A stretch of DNA of 64,000 bases from assembly GCA_002708905.1 (NCBI GenBank), contig PAPM01000037.1, forward strand, positions 124,001 through 188,000, in the 5' to 3' direction. The DNA comes from Pseudomonadales bacterium (GTDB taxonomy: Bacteria; Pseudomonadota; Gammaproteobacteria; Pseudomonadales; Ketobacteraceae). Under the pieces are notes generated by a model. The model was not told where the DNA came from. It did not search any database and saw only the letters and a program-made list of their open reading frames with translations. Below, in pieces: positions 37,645 through 46,488 of the stretch (position 1 is its first letter; each line of letters begins with the position of its first letter). Made by a program: the position numbers and the translations under genes.

Positions 37645-38334
37645 TCATCGCCACGGCGAGTAAGGAAACCGTTGCCGCAATTCTTTAAAGGCATCCCCCT
37701 CTCTTTTTCTGCGCTGCTCAATTAGATCGCATACCGCTTCGGGTTCATGCTGTGTGGTGTCTATTTCCAGGTCGCAGCAGTCGTTGGCATACACCGCCTC
37801 ATAAAACCATGGCCGAAGGCGTTCCAGCCTTTGCCTGGATCTTTCCACCTGTTCTGATGAATAGTTGGAAGTGGAAAAACGGTTACCTATTTCCCGTTGG
37901 GCAAGCCGTTCCATTAATGCCTCATAGGGTGGCTTAAGGGTCACAAACAGAACAGGTAACCCTTCTAAACGCCAGATGCAGTCCTGTAACAGCGGTGGAT
38001 CAACCATCATCAGGTGATCGACGATAATGTTACAGCCCGATCGGGAAGCGGAAGCAATCCACTCATGAAAAGCTTGAAATCCCCGTACACCCCATTCCCC
38101 TAAGTGCCAGCGCAGTGGGCCGTCTGGATCATCTCGATCCAATGGTCGCGCCACAATACCCTGCTCCGCCAGATCACCGTGATGACTGAACTTGCGGGGG
38201 AAGCTGGAGCCCAGAAAATGGTCGATGCCGTGGAGCAGCCAGAACTCTGATGAACGTTTGGCGAATAACTCACAGGCGGTGGATTTGCCTGAGCCGGAGG
38301 TCCCGTTCACGATAATAATTTGGCCTGCCATCAT
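37645..38334 (-). CDS. Chloramphenicol phosphotransferase-like P-loop kinase
   Basis: 229 residues starting MMAGQ directly after the TAA of the upstream gene (TAAATGATG). The P-loop IIIVNGTSGSGKST and the region LLHGIDHFLGSSFPRKF match the CPT-like family (PF07931), whose founder from a chloramphenicol producer phosphorylates the drug. In most bacteria the substrate is unknown, and resistance should not be assumed. Its 3' end faced parE before the transposon inserted, and its stop is 9 bp from the right duplication, so the coding sequence is intact. Confidence 0.75.
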   Translation of the reverse strand: MMAGQIIIVNGTSGSGKSTACELFAKRSSEFWLLHGIDHFLGSSFPRKFSHHGDLAEQGIVARPLDRDDPDGPLRWHLGEWGVRGFQAFHEWIASASRSGCNIIVDHLMMVDPPLLQDCIWRLEGLPVLFVTLKPPYEALMERLAQREIGNRFSTSNYSSEQVERSRQRLERLRPWFYEAVYANDCCDLEIDTTQHEPEAVCDLIEQRRKREGDAFKELRQRFPYSPWR

Positions 38335-39270
38335 TTAGTCTCCCAACTTTAGATTGCCACGAGCGATGCGGCGAAAGCGCAGGGAAGAACAAAACTCCTG
38401 ATTGTCGCCCCAGAGGGTGGTGCCGTCCCAATCCCATCGTGTCAGTGACCACACCACCGTGCGGTCGGTATAGCCGGTGAAGATCAGTCCGTCTTCCAAA
38501 GCTCCGGTCGTTCTGATGGTACGGCCCAGGGCGTCTTCAGCTTCAAGCAGAACCCGTTTCGGGCCGTATTTTCCGTATTGTTCCACCTTGCGCTGACCGG
38601 ATACCAAGCTGGCCAATTTTCCTTCCTGCCAGAGGAATCCTCCGATGACATTTTGCTGTGACGTTTCCCCCTTGGCGATAGCATGGAAGGCGCTGTCCTC
38701 TGCGATGCCCCAGAAATAGCCGCCGGTGGAGGATGCTGAATAGACTCGGGGGCCATAGGACGTATCGCGCATGGAATGGCAGTCGATATCAAAATGTTTG
38801 CCATCTAGGACAATGGTGCCGGTCATTTTCCCCGCCTGTTCCATATGGAATGTCTGCGTACTGCGCTGGCCGGGATCCTTGCTGCGAAGAGGGTGCATGG
38901 GTGCGATGGCACACCATTGCAGGTCCATCTTGAGGTCGTCGTTATCGTACTGAATGGCATAGCGAGTAAGCGGCTCGATCACCTGTACCGAGAGGGAGTT
39001 ATTGGCCGTCATATTGAACTTTTCTGCGCCGGGAGGAATAGCCTGCAGATGGCTCCAGTTGTAATAGAGGCAGTTCCATACCTGCGTGCCTGTCGGGTCC
39101 CACAGTGCAGGGCCACCGTTCAACAGATTCATGTTGGGACGAAAATAGTACTGGATGAAGCCGTGCAGGCGCTGTTCCGGAATGGAGAGGGAAAACCACA
39201 CGCTTTCGTTCCAATAGGGGGAGTCGTCTTGTGTTGCGCCAAAGCGGTCAGCCTGAGGTAATTCATCCAT
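38335..39270 (-). CDS. DUF7064-type protein (beta-rich, CrtC/AttH-like)
   Basis: 311 residues. It begins with FGATQDDSPYWNESVWFSL; YGPRVYSASSTGGYFWGI and the Trp/Tyr-rich repeated strands match the DUF7064/7065 family related to lipocalin-like CrtC/AttH folds. The family is common in Actinobacteria and in lipid- or steroid-using Proteobacteria. The biochemical role is not established. It is the upstream partner of the CPT-like gene, with no gap, so they form a two-gene operon. Confidence 0.55.
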   Translation of the reverse strand: MDELPQADRFGATQDDSPYWNESVWFSLSIPEQRLHGFIQYYFRPNMNLLNGGPALWDPTGTQVWNCLYYNWSHLQAIPPGAEKFNMTANNSLSVQVIEPLTRYAIQYDNDDLKMDLQWCAIAPMHPLRSKDPGQRSTQTFHMEQAGKMTGTIVLDGKHFDIDCHSMRDTSYGPRVYSASSTGGYFWGIAEDSAFHAIAKGETSQQNVIGGFLWQEGKLASLVSGQRKVEQYGKYGPKRVLLEAEDALGRTIRTTGALEDGLIFTGYTDRTVVWSLTRWDWDGTTLWGDNQEFCSSLRFRRIARGNLKLGD

Positions 39271-39416
39271 GGAGAATGCCCTGAATAGGATTGGTGTTTC
39301 ACCCTATCATATTGCAGAGTAGCCAAGCCTGTTCAACTTGAGGCGAGAATCTATCTACAATTCAGGAAATAAACCGGGATGCCAGGGGCGATAGCGCTTG
39401 GGTTTTGTGGCCTGGT

Positions 39417-40454
39417 TTACGTTGCGGGCTTCCTGTCTTGATCAGAATAGGTGGCCCCTTTGCTTTTCAGGTACTCAATGATTTCGGCAACAGAAGCTTG
39501 GTGTTTCTTGCTGACTTTGGCGTGATGGCGTTCGGCGTGGGCCAGCACGGATTCAAAGTTGATCCCGCGGCGGTTTACATCTGCACCGGCTTCCACCAAC
39601 AGTTTCACTTTCTCGAGGTTGTTGCTATCCACAGCGATCATCAACGCGGTGCGTCCTGTCATGGACTCCTCCGGTTTGGAGCCATTGGCCAGCAGCCAGC
39701 GTATATTATTAACATGACCCTTCTGCAATGATTTGGTGAGTGACGCGCCCAGGGTGAACATGTCGCCTTCCATGTTGTGATCTTGCTTTAGCTTGTTTTT
39801 GGCATCTTTGTCATCACCGATTACCGCGCCGGCCAGATTGCCCTGTACGCTGTCGTAGGGTGTCGCTCCGTGCCGTTTCAAAATGTTGAGGATGTCGGTG
39901 CGATCCTCCTTGCTGCCGGCCGCCGCGTCCATGGCGCTGATTTTTGCGTTCATGATGGGCTCGTGAATAAACAGTGGCGAGCCTTTTTGCAGCAGGTAGT
40001 CAGCGATATCTGCGAACCCCCGGGTGACTGCTTCCCCCAGGGGGTAAAGACAGGCGTCATTCGGTTGGCGAAGATCGATTGGGTTGCTTTCCATGACTTT
40101 CCTCACCAGGTCGAATCGATTGTACTCGACGGCGGTACACAGCTGTTTGTTCACCGGGTAAGTTTCCCATTCCGCTTCGGCAGCAGCGCGCTTTGTCTGC
40201 TTTTCCTGTTGTTTTTTCTCTTCCCGTTGTTGTTTTTTCAGCTCCCTTAATCGACGTTGCGCCTCAATGCGTTCTTCTCTCAGGCGATTAGCGGACTCTT
40301 TATCTTTATTGCGGTTGGCGGTTTTGATTTCGGCGCTGAGTTGTTCGATTTGCTGTTCAGTGTTTTGTATGTCTAACGCCGTGTCGGCAAAGGTAATGCA
40401 CGAGGCGCAGAGCAGCATCGTGCCCAGCAGCAGGTCTCGAAATGAAATAGGCAT
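39417..40454 (-). CDS. Exported ankyrin-repeat protein
   Basis: 345 residues. A signal peptide (MPISFRDLLLGTMLLCASCITFADT) is followed by a highly charged coiled-coil segment (about 30-90, rich in E, K, Q and R) and then ankyrin repeats. The clearest are GRTALMIAVDSNNLEKVKLL, then VEAGADVN, at about 270-300. Two weaker repeats precede it. Ankyrin repeats bind other proteins; a periplasmic partner is unknown. The gene has about 150 bp of non-coding sequence on each side. Confidence 0.75.
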   Translation of the reverse strand: MPISFRDLLLGTMLLCASCITFADTALDIQNTEQQIEQLSAEIKTANRNKDKESANRLREERIEAQRRLRELKKQQREEKKQQEKQTKRAAAEAEWETYPVNKQLCTAVEYNRFDLVRKVMESNPIDLRQPNDACLYPLGEAVTRGFADIADYLLQKGSPLFIHEPIMNAKISAMDAAAGSKEDRTDILNILKRHGATPYDSVQGNLAGAVIGDDKDAKNKLKQDHNMEGDMFTLGASLTKSLQKGHVNNIRWLLANGSKPEESMTGRTALMIAVDSNNLEKVKLLVEAGADVNRRGINFESVLAHAERHHAKVSKKHQASVAEIIEYLKSKGATYSDQDRKPAT

Positions 40455-40603
40455 AGGGTTCGTCTGACAATTTGGTTGTTATTAACTCAGAAATGTAATC
40501 TCAGCGAGGGGTGAAAGCAATCATCGCTGGTATTTTCTTTGTGAGCGATGCCGCAGCAATGTATGCTCCGGATTAAGCCTGTATCGTTGATCTGGAGGGG
40601 AAA

Positions 40604-41059
40604 ATGGCGTTAGCTCTGGCACTTCACGTATTAAGCGCAGTCATTTGGGTCGGTGGGATGTTCTTTGCCTATATGGCCCTGAGGCCGGTGGCGGCTGAGC
40701 TTCTGGAACCGCCCGCTCGATTAAGATTATGGCGCGGTGTTTTTGCAAATTTTTTTGTTTGGGTCAGCGCAGCTGTGGTGCTGTTGCTGATTACCGGACT
40801 GTGGATGATCTTCGGTGTCTATGGGGGCATGGGCAACACCCGCCCATACATTCACATCATGCTGACGTTGGGGCTGGTGATGATGGCCATCTACGGGCAT
40901 GTGTTCTTCGTGCCTTACAAGCGCCTGATCAAAGCGGTGGCAGCGGAGAACTGGCCGGAGGGCGGTGTTCAATTGGGCATGATCCGTAAACTGATTGCGG
41001 TGAACCTCAGTTTGGGACTGATAGTGGTTGTGGTGGCGGCCGCGGGGCGTTACCTCTAG
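40604..41059 (+). CDS. CopD-like membrane protein
   Basis: 151 residues with a strong ribosome site (GGAGGGG, 7 bp before ATG). There are four hydrophobic segments, including LALALHVLSAVIWVGGMFFA, AAVVLLLITGLWMIFG, LTLGLVMMAIYGHVFFV and LIVVVVAAAG. His residues near the membrane face (H8, H84, H96-99 region) suit the heme- or copper-binding CopD/DUF2269-like family. Function is unproven. It is convergent with the acyl-CoA carboxylase gene 13 bp away. Confidence 0.7.
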   Translation: MALALALHVLSAVIWVGGMFFAYMALRPVAAELLEPPARLRLWRGVFANFFVWVSAAVVLLLITGLWMIFGVYGGMGNTRPYIHIMLTLGLVMMAIYGHVFFVPYKRLIKAVAAENWPEGGVQLGMIRKLIAVNLSLGLIVVVVAAAGRYL

Positions 41060-41072
41060 CGCCCGCTGAGTG

Positions 41073-44000
41073 TTACCACCCATCGATGAATCGTGATTTT
41101 TTCGTCTGGGTTGCGGCCGTTGCCTTCAAGCCCCGCATGATCCACTGTCGGGTTTCGGCCGGATCGATTACTGCATCCAGCTCAAAATAGCTGGCGATAT
41201 AACTGGCTTTGCCTTTGCGATAGCGGGACGCCACCCGTTCTTCAAAAAAGGCCTGACGGGCATCCGGATCGTCAATGGACTCCAGCTCTTTCCTGTAAGC
41301 CAGGCGTACGCCGCCTTCCAGGCCCATGCCTCCCAGTTCCCCGGTGGGCCAGGCAATGGTGAAGAAGGGCTTTTTAAAGTGACCGCCTGCTGCGGTCATG
41401 GCACCCAGGCCATAGGCTTTGCGCAGCACCACGGCAAACAAAGGAACACCTATGGAGGCGGCGGTGAGGAACAGGCGGGCGGAGTGCCGTACCAACGCGG
41501 TTTTTTCTGCTTCGGGCCCGACCATGATGCCGGGGGTATCGATCAGGGTGACAATCGGCAGGCCGTGGGCATCGCACAGACGCATGAAGCGCGCGGCTTT
41601 GTCGGCGCTGTCGGAATCAATGGCGCCGGCATTGAACTTTGGATTGTTGGCGATAACGCCCAGAGGGCGGCCTTCTACCCGAATCAGGGCGGTGACATAG
41701 GCTTTGCCAAACCCATCCCGCAGCTCCAGTACGGATTCGGTGTCAGCCAGCAACTGAATTACCTGGCGCACGTCATAGGCGCGCAATCGATTTTCGGGGA
41801 TGACGTGGCGCAGTTGGCGCGTATCCGCAGCGTGCCAATCATCAATCTTGCCTTGAAAGTAAGACAGATATTGCTTGGTTACCTGCACCGCTTCGGCCTC
41901 GTTTTCAACCCGGATGTCCACCACACCATTGCCGTGTTGTACATGGATTGGACCCACTTCCTCCGGGGTGAAACGGCCCAGGCCACCGGCTTCAATAAGT
42001 GCCGGTCCCGCCATTCCGATATTGCTGCTCTCGGTTGCGATGATGACATCGGCCATTCCCAGCAGAACGGCGTTGCCGGCAAAACAACGGCCGGAGACGA
42101 TGCTCACGACCGGCACCTTGCCGCTTAGTTCTGCCAGCTTATAAAAATTCTGATTTTCCAGCGCCGCGATGGTCACCGGGTCTTCCCGCGGCCGGCCACC
42201 ACCGCCTTCAGCAAACAACACCAGAGGAATGCGTTGGTCTTTGGCCAGATCAAACAGGCGATCTGTCTTCTGGTGGTTCTTGTGACCCTGGGTGCCGGCC
42301 ATCACCGTGGCATCATAACTGCCGACCGCCACCCGAGCAGTTTCATCACCAAACTGTTGCGCGTTAATGGTGGCAATACCCATTACAAAGCCGTCTGCGG
42401 GTGTGGTGGCACGAAGTTCCTCATCAGATTTGCGAGCGTGCAGGTAAGCGACAGCAAGCTGGCCGTATTCAATAAAGCTGCCTGGATCGCAGAGGTCGTC
42501 GAGGTTTTCCCGGGCAGTGCGCTGGCCGCGGTCGCGGCGCCGGTTCACTGCATCGGGGCGCGCCGGGTCCAGGGTTGCGTTTACCAGCTCCCGTAACTGT
42601 TTTAAATCCTCGCGAATGTAATCCAGATCCTGCGCTGTGCCCTGTTCCCGATGGACTGCTTCATCTTCGGCAAGGCTCAGCAACAGAACAGGTTCTCCCT
42701 GGCTAACCGGGGAACCTTCGTTGACCAGAATTTCAATGACCTTGCCGCTGTTAACCGCACGCACTTCGTGCTGCAGTTTCATGGCCTCGATCAACACCAA
42801 TTCGGTGCCTGCCTGAACCACATCACCTACGGCCACACTCAGTTCGGAAATTACACCCTGCAGCGGCGCGTGTACTCTGATGATGCCTTCGTGCGTTTCG
42901 GGTTCTGCCGGTGTCGAGCCCGCAACCGTTTGCAGTTCACCGATATGGTCTTCGATAAAGCGCGTGTGCACATTGTTGGCGATCACCCGGGGATGGCTTA
43001 GCAGTTGATGCAGCAGGGGAAGGTTGGTGGTGACCCCTTCGATTTCCAAATCCGCACTGGCCCGGTTGACCCTTGCCAGCAGGGTCTCGAACCGGGTGCT
43101 GGGGCTGTGCACGATGAGTTTTGCCAACAGGGAATCGTAGCTGGGGACGGTGTCATAACCCGGATAGACAAAGGTATCCATCCGCAGGCCGGGCCCTTGG
43201 GGAGGATTGAATGCATCGATGTGTCCGCCGGTGGGCAGCGGTCGTCCCTGTTGGTCCAGGGTTTCCATGTTGATGCGCAACTGCGCTGCATAACCCCGGG
43301 GCGAGGGGATCTGGTCCTGCGTCAGCGCGAGTTCCGCCAGCGTATGTCCGGCAGCCAGTTCCAGTTGAATTTGCACCAGATCCAGGCCGAGCACGGATTC
43401 CGTTACGGTATGCTCCACTTGCAAACGGGGATTGGCTTCCAGAAAAGTGATCTCGTCCGCTTCACCGATACGGTCCAGATCCAGCAGAAATTCAAAGGTG
43501 CCCAGGTTGCGGTAACCGCTCTCCCTGGCCATTCTGGTGGCGGCCGCCAAAACAACTTGCCGCTGCCCGGTACTGAGACTGGGGCTGGGGGCGTACTCCA
43601 TCAGTTTCTGGTGTTGCCGTTGCAAGGTGCATTCGCGTTCCCACAAATGGCTGACAGCAGCACTATCCGCAATAATCTGTACCTCGATGTGACGGGCACG
43701 TTGAATCAGGCGTTCCACATAAAGATCGCCGTTACCGAATGCGGCTAACGCTTCAGCCGTGCAACGTTGAAAGGCCGATGCCAGTTCATCCTGGTGCCGC
43801 ACGATACGCATGCCTTTGCCACCGCCACCGGCAACGGCTTTGATCATCATGGCAGAACCGGGGCCAAGGCCGGCGAAGAAATCCTCGGCCTGCTGCAGTG
43901 TCGTGACGCCATCGGTGCCGGCATTCACGGCGACACCGCAACGCCGGGCCAGCGCTTTCGCCTGCAGTTTATCGCCGAACAAGGCGATGTTGTCAGCGCT

Positions 44001-44357
44001 GGGTCCTACAAACAGTATGCCTTCCTCCGCACAGCGGGAGGCAAACGCACTGTTCTCACTTAAGAAACCGTAACCGGGATGAATAGCGTCACAGTGTTGC
44101 TGTTTGGCAATGGCAATGATCCGCTCAATGTCCAGATAGGCCGCCACACCGTTGCCGTTGAGGGAACAGCTGGTGTCGGCGGCGTTGCGGTGGCCGGAGT
44201 AGCGGTCATCCTCGCTGTATACCGCGACGGTTTCAATGCCAAGATCGCCGGCGGTGCGGGCGATACGGACGGCGATTTCACCCCGGTTGGCAATCAATAG
44301 TCGCTGGCACAGAGTGGTAGCGGAATTAGTCGAATTTTCAATAGGTTGAACGGTCAT
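41073..44357 (-). CDS. Fused acyl-CoA carboxylase (biotin carboxylase, biotin carrier and carboxyltransferase)
   Basis: 1094 residues. The biotin carboxylase part (about 15-465) has LLIANRGEIAVRI, the ATP-grasp loop KAVAGGGGKGMR and EANPRLQVEHTVTE. The biotin carrier has VLIEAMKLQHEV near residue 530. The carboxyltransferase (about 600-1090) has the crotonase-fold halves with FAEGGGGRPRED, GRCFAGNAVLLGMADVIIAT and LIDTPGIMVGPEAEKT. One polypeptide thus carries all three activities that are usually split over two or more genes. Substrate could be acetyl-, propionyl- or a longer acyl-CoA; sequence alone does not decide. No partner genes adjoin. Confidence 0.88.
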   Translation of the reverse strand: MTVQPIENSTNSATTLCQRLLIANRGEIAVRIARTAGDLGIETVAVYSEDDRYSGHRNAADTSCSLNGNGVAAYLDIERIIAIAKQQHCDAIHPGYGFLSENSAFASRCAEEGILFVGPSADNIALFGDKLQAKALARRCGVAVNAGTDGVTTLQQAEDFFAGLGPGSAMMIKAVAGGGGKGMRIVRHQDELASAFQRCTAEALAAFGNGDLYVERLIQRARHIEVQIIADSAAVSHLWERECTLQRQHQKLMEYAPSPSLSTGQRQVVLAAATRMARESGYRNLGTFEFLLDLDRIGEADEITFLEANPRLQVEHTVTESVLGLDLVQIQLELAAGHTLAELALTQDQIPSPRGYAAQLRINMETLDQQGRPLPTGGHIDAFNPPQGPGLRMDTFVYPGYDTVPSYDSLLAKLIVHSPSTRFETLLARVNRASADLEIEGVTTNLPLLHQLLSHPRVIANNVHTRFIEDHIGELQTVAGSTPAEPETHEGIIRVHAPLQGVISELSVAVGDVVQAGTELVLIEAMKLQHEVRAVNSGKVIEILVNEGSPVSQGEPVLLLSLAEDEAVHREQGTAQDLDYIREDLKQLRELVNATLDPARPDAVNRRRDRGQRTARENLDDLCDPGSFIEYGQLAVAYLHARKSDEELRATTPADGFVMGIATINAQQFGDETARVAVGSYDATVMAGTQGHKNHQKTDRLFDLAKDQRIPLVLFAEGGGGRPREDPVTIAALENQNFYKLAELSGKVPVVSIVSGRCFAGNAVLLGMADVIIATESSNIGMAGPALIEAGGLGRFTPEEVGPIHVQHGNGVVDIRVENEAEAVQVTKQYLSYFQGKIDDWHAADTRQLRHVIPENRLRAYDVRQVIQLLADTESVLELRDGFGKAYVTALIRVEGRPLGVIANNPKFNAGAIDSDSADKAARFMRLCDAHGLPIVTLIDTPGIMVGPEAEKTALVRHSARLFLTAASIGVPLFAVVLRKAYGLGAMTAAGGHFKKPFFTIAWPTGELGGMGLEGGVRLAYRKELESIDDPDARQAFFEERVASRYRKGKASYIASYFELDAVIDPAETRQWIMRGLKATAATQTKKSRFIDGW

Positions 44358-44469
44358 GCTGGTTAGCCTGAATCGAATATCTGGCCGTTGGTTTTACCAC
44401 GATTCAGCGCAGGATAAAAAAGTATCAGGGGAAAATTTGAGTGTTTTCCTGTTACATTTTTCGTATGCT

Positions 44470-44521
44470 CCTGTTTCAGGATCTCCCTGTTTCCGAATTT
44501 CCCTGTTTCCGAACTTCCCTG
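44470..44521. repeat. 16-bp tandem repeat, 3.25 copies
   Basis: Units CCTGTTTCAGGATCTC, CCTGTTTCCGAATTTC, CCTGTTTCCGAACTTC and a partial CCTG stand head to tail in the leader between the divergent carboxylase and transporter genes. They lack spacers, so they are not CRISPR. The copy number may vary between strains. Confidence 0.75.
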
Positions 44522-44572
44522 CAGAGAGCCGCGTACCGCTTCCTTAATTTTTACTGAGTATCAGGAGTCGCA

Positions 44573-45316
44573 GTGGAGTCGCCCAGCACACCTCATAATC
44601 GTCATCGCCATTACCGTTATTATGATTACCTGATGGCCGGGTTCGTTACCGTATTACTGTGTTCGAATCTGATCGGCCCGGCCAAGGTCAGTGAAGTGGA
44701 TTTCTCTTGGTTGCCGTTAATTGGTGGGGTGCTGGTGTTTGGCGCGGGCAATATCTTTTTCCCCATCAGCTATATCTTCGGGGATGTGCTGACGGAAGTG
44801 TATGGTTACGCCCGGGCGCGCAAGGTGATCTGGGCGGGCTTCTTTGCCATCATTTTTGCGTCCATCATGAGCGCCATTATCATTCGCCTGCCCATGTCCG
44901 GTGCAGAGCCGTTCAACGTGGCGCTGCAATCTTCCCTGGAAACCGTATTCGGTAATACCTGGCGTATTGTGGTGGCTTCCATCGCGGCATTTTGGGTGGG
45001 GGATTTTGTGAACGCCTATGTGATGGCGAAAATGAAACTGCTGACCCAGGGCAAGTATCTTTGGACCCGCACCATTGGCTCTACGATTTGCGGGCAGTTT
45101 GTGGATAGCATTATTTTCTATCCCATCGCGTTTTACGGCATCTGGGAAAACAATACCCTGGGTTATGTGATTCTGTTTAACGGTATTTTCAAAATCACCA
45201 TCGAGGTGGTGATGACGCCGGTTACCTATGCAGTGGTGGGCTGGTTGAAGAAAAAAGAAGGTGAAGACTTCTACGACACCGATACCAATTTTACCCCGTT
45301 CTCGGTAAGCGACTGA
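44573..45316 (+). CDS. Queuosine precursor transporter (YhhQ/VUT family)
   Basis: 247 residues from a GTG at 44573 with AGGAG 6 bp before it. There are six hydrophobic helices, with family motifs FPISYIFGDVLTEVYGYARA (helix 2-3) and STICGQFVDSIIFYPIAFYG (helix 5). These match COG1738 proteins that import 7-cyano-7-deazaguanine or 7-aminomethyl-7-deazaguanine for the queuosine modification of tRNA. No queuosine synthesis genes lie in the window. It is in the inner membrane and is transcribed alone. Confidence 0.88.
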   Translation: MESPSTPHNRHRHYRYYDYLMAGFVTVLLCSNLIGPAKVSEVDFSWLPLIGGVLVFGAGNIFFPISYIFGDVLTEVYGYARARKVIWAGFFAIIFASIMSAIIIRLPMSGAEPFNVALQSSLETVFGNTWRIVVASIAAFWVGDFVNAYVMAKMKLLTQGKYLWTRTIGSTICGQFVDSIIFYPIAFYGIWENNTLGYVILFNGIFKITIEVVMTPVTYAVVGWLKKKEGEDFYDTDTNFTPFSVSD

Positions 45317-45393
45317 TGGCCGGATAGCGGCTGCGATGATTTTTATCTGAGTGGTTGCTGTAACAAAAGCCGGAGCGGCGCGTCTTTTCTGCT

Positions 45394-45873
45394 ATGACCA
45401 AGATTCTTTATTTGCCCTTTGATGAAGTGGATGCCCGCCAATTGATTCCGGTACTGAATGAACATGCGGTACGGAGTCACCTGGTGGCGCATCCACCGTT
45501 TGATGAAACCAACATTGTTCCCTGGATCGAAAGCAAGCTGGAATGCGACCGGCTGCCGGGTTGTCGTGTGCGGGTGATTGTGATGGATGGCGCGCCGGTG
45601 GGTTGGTGTGGAATCCAGCCAGATGGCGATGAATTTGAGCTGGCCGTTGTGATCCGTCAGCAGAGTTGGGGTATCGGGCCCTCGGTATTCCGCGTGTTAC
45701 GTGACTGGGCCCGGGAATTCGGTCATGGAGAAGTGGTGATTCACCTGCTGGAAACCCGGCCTGAATACCGGTTTTTGACCCGTAAGGCCACCAGGGTCAG
45801 CCACAGCAGACTGCTGGGCCGGGGATTTACCAGCTATCGCATTCCCATTTCCTCCCCGGCATCGGCTGTGTAA
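45394..45873 (+). CDS. GNAT-fold N-acetyltransferase-like protein
   Basis: 159 residues. VIVMDGAPVGWCGIQPDGDEFELAVVI is the beta-hairpin of the GNAT fold, and RQQSWGIGPSVFRVLRDWAREFG covers the acetyl-CoA-binding region, although the usual QxxGxG/A loop is altered. The last third (TRPEYRFLTRKATRVSHSRL) fits the final strands. The substrate is unknown. It follows the transporter by 77 bp. Confidence 0.6.
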   Translation: MTKILYLPFDEVDARQLIPVLNEHAVRSHLVAHPPFDETNIVPWIESKLECDRLPGCRVRVIVMDGAPVGWCGIQPDGDEFELAVVIRQQSWGIGPSVFRVLRDWAREFGHGEVVIHLLETRPEYRFLTRKATRVSHSRLLGRGFTSYRIPISSPASAV

Positions 45874-45896
45874 GGAAATGCCTGTCCGGCGGGTCA

Positions 45897-45925
45897 TTTC
45901 CATGTCAGAGCCTGCCCCGTATAAT
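45897..45925 (+). promoter_or_regulatory. Probable promoter for the VOC protein gene
   Basis: TTTCCA (45897-45902) and a perfect TATAAT (45920-45925) are 17 bp apart, 42 bp ahead of the ATG at 45967. An AGGA ribosome site stands just before the ATG. A 7-bp stem (GGAAATG/CATTTCC, 45874-45901) precedes it. Confidence 0.5.
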
Positions 45926-45966
45926 ACCCCCCTTTATTAATGCCTTAGTATCAGCAGGAATCAGTT

Positions 45967-46443
45967 ATGGAACGTCCTTTCAAAGTGCTGGGAATCCAGC
46001 AAATCGCCATTGGCGGCCCCTCCAAAGACCAATTGAAAAAGCTCTGGGTAGACATGCTGGGTCTGGAGATTACCGGAACCTTCGTGTCTGAGCGTGAAAA
46101 CGTGGATGAAGACATCTGTGCCATGGGGGCGGGGCCTTTCAAGGTGGAAGTGGACCTGATGCAGCCGGTGGACCCGGAGAAGAAGCCCGCGGTACACGCG
46201 ACTCCCCTCAATCACGTTGGCCTGTGGATTGATGATCTTCCTGCAGCGGTGGAGTGGCTGAGTGCCAATGGTGTTCGCTTTGCCCCCGGTGGCATCCGTA
46301 AGGGAGCGGCTGGTTTTGATATCACTTTCCTGCATCCCAAGGGTAATGAAGAATTTCCCATCGGTGGTGAGGGGGTGCTGATTGAATTGGTACAGGCGCC
46401 CCGGGAAGTGGTGGATGCTTTCGCCAAACTGGCCGCCCAGTAA
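45967..46443 (+). CDS. VOC (glyoxalase/bleomycin-resistance fold) protein
   Basis: 158 residues. It begins [20 protein letters not shown] and contains two beta-alpha-beta-beta-beta units: [20 protein letters not shown] and [20 protein letters not shown]. The metal-ligand positions are partly conserved: H at NHVGLWI and E at the C-terminal VLIELVQAP. It resembles lactoylglutathione-lyase-like and methylmalonyl-CoA-epimerase-like enzymes, but the substrate is not determined. It has its own promoter and a clear terminator. Confidence 0.75.
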   Translation: MERPFKVLGIQQIAIGGPSKDQLKKLWVDMLGLEITGTFVSERENVDEDICAMGAGPFKVEVDLMQPVDPEKKPAVHATPLNHVGLWIDDLPAAVEWLSANGVRFAPGGIRKGAAGFDITFLHPKGNEEFPIGGEGVLIELVQAPREVVDAFAKLAAQ

Positions 46444-46449
46444 CGTAAT

Positions 46450-46477
46450 AAGCCCATTGGAAACGATGGGCTTTTTT
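46450..46477 (+). terminator. Rho-independent terminator after the VOC gene
   Basis: AAGCCCAT and ATGGGCTT form a perfect 8-bp stem (46450-46457, 46466-46473) with an 8-nt loop and are followed by TTTT. It begins 7 bases after the stop codon. Confidence 0.85.
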
Positions 46478-46488
46478 GTTTCCTGCAA

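Noticed and set aside
41379-44300. Several long frames opposite the fused acyl-CoA carboxylase
   Set aside because: They are complements of conserved catalytic blocks and have no family resemblance or start signals.
44470-44521. CRISPR-like repeats
   Set aside because: The 16-bp units are contiguous with no spacers.
45874-45901. Terminator after the GNAT gene
   Set aside because: The 7-bp stem has a long loop and no T-run, so it was noted only as a stem beside the VOC promoter.
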